The notes under the pieces: generated by a model | What the model was told of the DNA's origin: nothing | Seen by the model: only the letters and a program-made list of their open reading frames with translations | The model's database searches: none | Origin: Ferrimonas balearica | GTDB lineage: Bacteria; Pseudomonadota; Gammaproteobacteria; Enterobacterales; Shewanellaceae | Assembly: GCF_019802085.1 (NCBI RefSeq) | Contig: NZ_JAHVHV010000002.1 | Coordinates: 62,001 to 126,000, forward strand | Direction of reading: 5' to 3' | DNA: 64,000 nt | Made by a program: the position numbers and the translations under genes | In this document: piece by piece, positions 60,451-64,000 of the stretch | Layout: every line of letters begins with the position of its first letter | Numbering within the stretch: the first letter of the stretch is position 1

Positions 60451-60546
60451 GATATTTCGCCAAACCGATTTGGGGAGGCGGTGTGCCGCTCCCGAAATGG
60501 CCCCAGCCGACGATGCCGGTATTGGGGGGAAGCTTGGCGAAATACC
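60451..60546. repeat. Inverted repeat pair upstream of purH
   Basis: GTTTGGCGAAATATC (minus strand of 60451-60465) and GCTTGGCGAAATACC (60532-60546) agree at 13 of 15 positions and face each other 66 bases apart. The left copy overlaps a possible purH -35 (TTGGCG, 60458-60463) and the palindrome CCAAA-CCGA-TTTGG at 60460-60473. Confidence 0.5.
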
Positions 60547-60667
60547 CTCGTTGCGTCGCGCCCGCTGATGCGCGCGTATTCTACGAAAAAATGCCGGCCA
60601 GATCAGCGCCGTTTCCGACTCGGATCACTTTTTTTCCCTCCCGGGTGCCCAGACCCCGCTTTTTCCT

Positions 60668-60699
60668 TTGACCTTTGACCAAACTCCAAGGTTTATACT
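60668..60699 (+). promoter_or_regulatory. MerR-type promoter of the zntR-permease operon
   Basis: TTGACC (60668-60673) and TATACT (60694-60699) are 20 bases apart, the stretched spacer needed for MerR-family activation by DNA distortion. Half-sites ACCTTTGA and TCCAAGGT (60671-60692) form an imperfect dyad (7 of 8 pairs) within the spacer, where the regulator should bind. Confidence 0.65.
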
Positions 60700-60730
60700 G
60701 GTCGAATTCGGTGAACACAATGGAGCACCC

Positions 60731-61135
60731 ATGTATCGCATTGGGGAATTGGCGCAGCGCTACGAGATCAAAACCGACACCCTGCGCTACTACGAGAAAC
60801 ACGGTCTGCTGGCCCCCAGTGGGCGCAGCGACAGCGGCTACCGCCTCTACGACGAGGCCGACGAGGTGAAGCTGCGCTTTATCCTGCGGGCCAAGGGGGT
60901 GGGCTTCACCCTGGCCCAGATCCAGGAGCTTTTGATGATCGACGCCAGCCGGGCCAGTTGGGCCTGCCAGGACGTCAAGGCGATCGTCGAGAACAAGGTG
61001 GTGGAGCTGGAGCGCAAGATGGCCGAGCTCAAGCAGTTTCGTGACTCGCTGCAGCAACTGGCGGACGCCTGCTGCGGCGGGCCGGAGAGCGCCGAGCACT
61101 GCTCCATCCTGGATGCGCTGGAGGTGCGCTCATGA
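60731..61135 (+). CDS. zntR: MerR-family metal-responsive regulator, ZntR-like
   Basis: 134 residues. The N-terminal MerR helix-turn-helix begins MYRIGELAQRYEIKTDTLRY. Cysteines at 79, 114, 115 and 124 fall at exactly the positions of the zinc ligands in E. coli ZntR; the fifth ligand His119 is Glu here, with a His at 123. It should activate export under excess Zn, Cd or Pb. GGAG precedes the ATG. A 20-bp-spacer promoter lies upstream, and the stop overlaps the permease start in ATGA. Confidence 0.88.
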   Translation: MYRIGELAQRYEIKTDTLRYYEKHGLLAPSGRSDSGYRLYDEADEVKLRFILRAKGVGFTLAQIQELLMIDASRASWACQDVKAIVENKVVELERKMAELKQFRDSLQQLADACCGGPESAEHCSILDALEVRS

Positions 61136-62385
61136 GCACCCTGACCGAGCTGGCCCTCAACTTCTGGGATCTCTTCCTCGACTCCGCCCCCTGGCTGCTG
61201 CTGGGCCTCTTTATGGCGGGGATGATCAAGATGTTCGTGCCCATGAGCTGGATGCAGAAGCAGCTGGGGGGCCACGGCATCAAGCCCACGGTGAAGGCTG
61301 CGGTGTTCGGCGCCCCCCTGCCGCTGTGCTCCTGCGGGGTGATCCCGGCGGCGGTGGGCCTACGCCGCTCCGGTGCCTCGAAAAGCGCCACCACGGCGTT
61401 CCTGGTGGCCACCCCGGAAACCGGGGTGGATTCGGTGTCAGTCTCCTACGTGCTGCTCGGGCCCTTTATGGCGGTGGTGCGTCCCATCACTGCGGTGGTC
61501 TCCGCCATTGTCGCCGGCCTGCTGGTGGGGCGGGATCAGGACGCCGAGCCCCAGCCAAAACCCGCCCCCAAGATGACGCCGATGGCCGCGGGCGGCTCGA
61601 TGATGCGCGCCCCTGATGCGGTGTCTTCGGTGACGCCAGCGAAATCCGGCTGTTGCGCCAGCCAGGCGGCAGTGGCGCAACCGGCGCAACAATCCGGCTG
61701 CTGCGGCAGCAAAGCGGCCCCGGCGGTGAAGGCTGAGGCGACCGGCTGTTGTTCCAGTAAAGCCCAGGCCAGCGCCAAAAGCGGCTGCTGCGGCGGTAAA
61801 ACCGAGGCGCCGGCGGCCCCCGGTGTGGTGGCCAAGCTGATCAAGGGGGTGCACTACGCCGCCACGGACCTGGTGCGGGATACCACGGTGTGGCTGCTGG
61901 TGGGACTGTTCTTCGCCGCCCTGGTGAACACCTTTGTGCCCGCCTCCTTCCTCTCCCAGTGGGGGGATGGGATCCTGGCGATGACGGTGATGGTGCTGGT
62001 CAGCATTCCCATGTACATCTGTGCTACCGCCTCCACCCCCATCGCCGCCGGTCTGCTGCTGGCGGGGGTCTCCCCCGGTGCGGTGCTGGTGTTCATGATG
62101 GCGGGGCCGGCCACCAACATCGCCACCCTGGGCGTGGTGCGCAACGAGCTGGGCAAGCGGGCCCTGTGGGCCTACCTGACCGGGGTGATCGGCACCGCCA
62201 TGCTGTTCGGATTCGCAGTGGACTTTGCCGTGGCCGAGTTTGGCTTCAAGGTGATGCCCCTGGTGGGCGAGGAGCACCGCATGCTGCCCCACGCCCTGGT
62301 GTACGGCAGTGGCGTGCTGCTGGCCGTGCTGATGGCCAAAGCGCTGTGGGACAAGTGGGTGCCGGCGAAAGCCGCCCTGGCCTGA
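61132..62385 (+). CDS. SO_0444-family Cu/Zn efflux permease
   Basis: 417 residues. Two homologous membrane halves are present: the first with GAPLPLCSCGVIPAAVGLRR (a Cys-rich conserved motif), the second with PMYICATASTPIAAGLL and GPATNIATLGVV. Between them is a long cytoplasmic or periplasmic loop with four repeated GCC motifs (GCCAS, GCCGS, GCCSS, GCCGG), fit to bind soft metals. The family (formerly DUF318) exports copper or zinc in Shewanella as I recall. Translation is coupled to the ZntR-like gene. Confidence 0.9.
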   Translation: MSTLTELALNFWDLFLDSAPWLLLGLFMAGMIKMFVPMSWMQKQLGGHGIKPTVKAAVFGAPLPLCSCGVIPAAVGLRRSGASKSATTAFLVATPETGVDSVSVSYVLLGPFMAVVRPITAVVSAIVAGLLVGRDQDAEPQPKPAPKMTPMAAGGSMMRAPDAVSSVTPAKSGCCASQAAVAQPAQQSGCCGSKAAPAVKAEATGCCSSKAQASAKSGCCGGKTEAPAAPGVVAKLIKGVHYAATDLVRDTTVWLLVGLFFAALVNTFVPASFLSQWGDGILAMTVMVLVSIPMYICATASTPIAAGLLLAGVSPGAVLVFMMAGPATNIATLGVVRNELGKRALWAYLTGVIGTAMLFGFAVDFAVAEFGFKVMPLVGEEHRMLPHALVYGSGVLLAVLMAKALWDKWVPAKAALA

Positions 62386-62464
62386 TGCCCTCGAGGTCAA
62401 GAAGTGGGCGACTTCGGTCGCCCGTTCTGGTTGACTACCGCAGGAACCGTTTAGGAGACATCTG

Positions 62465-62785
62465 ATGAAAGGGATCACCCTGCTGGCCGCCCTGCTGGCC
62501 TCCACTTCCGCCCTGGCGGCGGACCCCCTGGTTTACCGTTGCAACCACGGCAACGCCGAGCGCCTTATCGAGGTGCGCTACCCCGCCGAGGCGCCGCTGC
62601 CCTGTGAGGTGCACTACACCAAGGCCGAAGGCAGCCAGATGCTGTGGAGCGCCGCCAACACCGCCGGCTACTGTGAGCAGCGGGCGGAGAACTTCGTCGA
62701 GAAGCAGCGGGGCTGGGGCTGGAGCTGCGAGCTTGAGGCCGTGGAGCCGGCACCGGCCACCGAGCCCGAGGCCCAGGTGGAGTAA
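62465..62785 (+). CDS. Small exported protein, unknown function
   Basis: 106 residues with a signal peptide of about 19 residues (MKGITLLAALLASTSALA). The mature part has four Cys residues (YRCNHGN, PCEVHY, GYCEQ, WSCELE) and is probably a disulfide-bonded periplasmic protein. AGGAGA precedes the ATG. It follows the permease after 79 bases; whether it shares its regulation is unknown. Confidence 0.75.
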   Translation: MKGITLLAALLASTSALAADPLVYRCNHGNAERLIEVRYPAEAPLPCEVHYTKAEGSQMLWSAANTAGYCEQRAENFVEKQRGWGWSCELEAVEPAPATEPEAQVE

Positions 62786-62795
62786 GCCTGGACCG

Positions 62796-62828
62796 AAAAA
62801 AAACGCCGGCATCCGCCGGCGTTTTTTT
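62796..62828. terminator. Bidirectional terminator
   Basis: ACGCCGGC / GCCGGCGT stem with loop ATCC and long A and T tracts, between the convergent genes ending at 62785 and 62827. Confidence 0.85.
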
Positions 62829-63780
62829 ATCCCCCCAGGGAGAGGAAGAAGGGGATCAGTATCGGCCCGGCCAGGGTCAGGACAAAGCCGCTGACGATGG
62901 CGATGGGCACGGTCTGCGGGCCGCCGCTTTTCTGGATCACCGGCAGGGTGAAATCCATCGCCGTGGCGCCGCCGTAACCGATGGCCGAGGCCGGAGTGCG
63001 GCGCATCAGGATGGGGATCAGCACGATGGCAATGAGCTCACGGCACAGGTCGGCCAGGAAGGCCACCGAGCCCAGGGCCGGGCCCAGCTTGGCGCTCACC
63101 AGGGCACCGGAGAGGGAGTACCAGCCGGTGCCGGCGGCCAGGGCCAAACCATGGTGCACCGGCATCTGCCACAGCAGTGCGGTGGCGGCACCGGCCAGCA
63201 GGCTGGTGCCCAGCACCAGGGCGGCGATGGCCAGCCCCCGGGGGTTCAACAGGATCTGGCGCAGGCTCATGTTGCTGGCCCGCAGCTGGATGCCGATAAG
63301 CAACAGCAGCAGCATCAGGATGGCGTTGGCCCAGCTCTCGATCAGGTGGCCCGGCAGGGGCATCAGCATCCCCAGCATAAAGCCGGCCAGCACCACCCCC
63401 GCCAGCTGCAGCGACTCCATCACCATGGCAAGGGTGCGCACCCGGCCCTGCTCCTGGCCCAGGCTCAGGGGCCAGCGGCGGTCCACCAGGGGCAGCAGTG
63501 CCAGGTTGGCCACCAGGGTCAGACCGATCAGGGTGCCGGTCAGCCGGGCGATCTCCCCGATCTCCCCGGCCAGGTTGTCCAGTCCCCCGAGGCCCATGCC
63601 CATCAGCCCCAGGATCAGGTAGACCAGGGCGGTCAGGGCGCGGTCGATCAGGCGCAGGCTGGGCAGGTGACTGAGCTTGATGAGGTAGCCCAGCACCAGG
63701 GGGGAGAGAATGACCAGGGTGTCCAAGGTGTTGTCCGCGTTAACAAAAGGCGCGGCAAGGTTAGCAAGATGGTATACCAT
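62827..63780 (-). CDS. lysO: Lysine exporter LysO (YbjE/DUF340 family)
   Basis: 317 residues from ATG 63780, with about eight or more membrane helices. Segments that match E. coli LysO include VYLILGLMGMGLGGLDNLAG, AMVMESLQLAGVVLAGFMLG, GTGWYSLSGALVSAKLGP and GATAMDFTLPVIQKSGG. It exports L-lysine and related toxic analogues. The start is uncertain: E. coli LysO aligns from a TTG 18 codons later (LDTLVILSPL), and a 12-base palindrome ATGGTATACCAT covers the ATG, which could be operator rather than coding. Confidence 0.88.
   Translation of the reverse strand: MVYHLANLAAPFVNADNTLDTLVILSPLVLGYLIKLSHLPSLRLIDRALTALVYLILGLMGMGLGGLDNLAGEIGEIARLTGTLIGLTLVANLALLPLVDRRWPLSLGQEQGRVRTLAMVMESLQLAGVVLAGFMLGMLMPLPGHLIESWANAILMLLLLLIGIQLRASNMSLRQILLNPRGLAIAALVLGTSLLAGAATALLWQMPVHHGLALAAGTGWYSLSGALVSAKLGPALGSVAFLADLCRELIAIVLIPILMRRTPASAIGYGGATAMDFTLPVIQKSGGPQTVPIAIVSGFVLTLAGPILIPFFLSLGG
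63769..63780 (-). promoter_or_regulatory. Palindrome at the lysO start
   Basis: ATGGTATACCAT is a perfect 12-base palindrome covering the first codons of the longer lysO frame. It contains TATACC, similar to a -10. It could be an operator or promoter part if the true start is the downstream TTG. Confidence 0.3.
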
Positions 63781-63840
63781 CCACAAGTCACGGAACTCGC
63801 GGGCCCTGTGGTGGTCCCAGAGGCCTAAGAGGAGGTGATG

Positions 63841-64000
63841 ATGAGTAAACGCAGTGCGGTCTTCGGGGCCGTTATCTTGCTGTTGGGCCTGATGGGGTTT
63901 TCCCTCTACCAGCTGGGTGCCGGCAATCGATTGGCGCTGTCGCTGAACCAGGCCCATAAGAGTGAGGTGCTGATGTACGGGGCCAGTTGGTGTCCGGCCT
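63841..64000 (+). CDS. Start of a thioredoxin/glutaredoxin-like membrane-anchored protein, cut by window edge
   Basis: 53 codons are visible. The ATG at 63841 (another at 63838) follows a perfect AGGAGG. An N-terminal membrane anchor (AVFGAVILLLGLMGFSLYQL) is followed by KSEVLMYGASWCPA, the start of a WCPxC-type redox active site. The rest is outside the window. It is divergent from lysO. Confidence 0.75.
   Translation, partial: MSKRSAVFGAVILLLGLMGFSLYQLGAGNRLALSLNQAHKSEVLMYGASWCPA

Larger units (their letters stand above)
60376..60730. other. 355-base divergent purH-zntR control region
   Basis: Holds the purH promoter area on the left, with a long-range inverted repeat (60451-60465 and 60532-60546), and the zntR-like promoter on the right. 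No protein gene is visible. Confidence 0.6.

Noticed and set aside
60376-60500. PurR box upstream of purH
   Set aside because: The palindrome CCAAA-CCGA-TTTGG has a four-base centre, unlike the two-base CG centre of the E. coli PurR site.

Overview
The window is a GC-rich gammaproteobacterial chromosome segment. It carries no tRNA, rRNA, CRISPR array, insertion sequence or prophage gene that I can see. The gene order pilA-nadC-ampD-ampE-pdhR-aceE-aceF-lpdA ... acnB-rsd-hemE-GGDEF/EAL-SDR ... purD-purH-zntR-permease matches, from memory, the order in Shewanella and relatives. With the arsenic, PHB and pseudouridine genes I would guess Ferrimonas or a near relative. That genus call is inference.

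Layout. 1-16159: an AT-rich partial gene, a type IV pilin, a protease-nadC pair, ampDE (peptidoglycan recycling), then the pyruvate dehydrogenase locus pdhR-aceE-aceF with a separate lpdA, followed by a 1470-residue propeller/PAS/GGDEF/EAL sensor and a HAD phosphatase. 16301-28541: a DUF4382 lipoprotein, acnB, rsd, a probable unannotated small RNA on the minus strand (about 20908-20996), hemE, the pseudouridine salvage pair psuK-psuG, a uracil-DNA-glycosylase-like protein, a PdeB-like GGDEF/EVL protein and an SDR enzyme. 28477-38462: a patatin, ygiQ, a phaC-phaJ pair, and a divergent arsenic operon arsR-acr3-gapdh-arsJ ending in an overlapping CX5R phosphatase. 38590-50473: many small genes of unknown or loosely known role (acetyltransferase, HAD, YccF, DEAH helicase, DUF2780, DUF4136, DUF1289, DUF1684, VF530, SnoaL-like, HdeD-like and others), including two small paralogues of an unnamed family. 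50896-56914: an exported DUF1800/DUF1501 pair and a two-gene membrane locus of unknown function on the other strand. 57259-64000: purH and purD, a ZntR-like regulator with its Cu/Zn efflux permease, a small exported protein, lysO and the start of a thioredoxin-like gene.

How the genes work together. Pyruvate is oxidised to acetyl-CoA by AceE/AceF/LpdA under PdhR, for which two operator-like palindromes lie upstream of pdhR; AcnB then acts in the TCA cycle. ArsJ with its dedicated GAPDH exports arsenate as a phosphoglycerate ester while Acr3 exports arsenite. The ZntR-like regulator sits behind a promoter with the stretched 20-bp spacer typical of MerR-family activation and is translationally coupled to the permease. 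Two large c-di-GMP proteins lie in the window.

The most interesting leads are the small RNA candidate, the CX5R phosphatase fused by overlap into an arsenic operon that lacks arsC, the two-gene membrane locus at 54209-56914, the small paralogue pair at 45692 and 47723, and operator-like repeats before psuK, arsR and purH. All functional names come from reading protein motifs and recalled homologues; no search was run.
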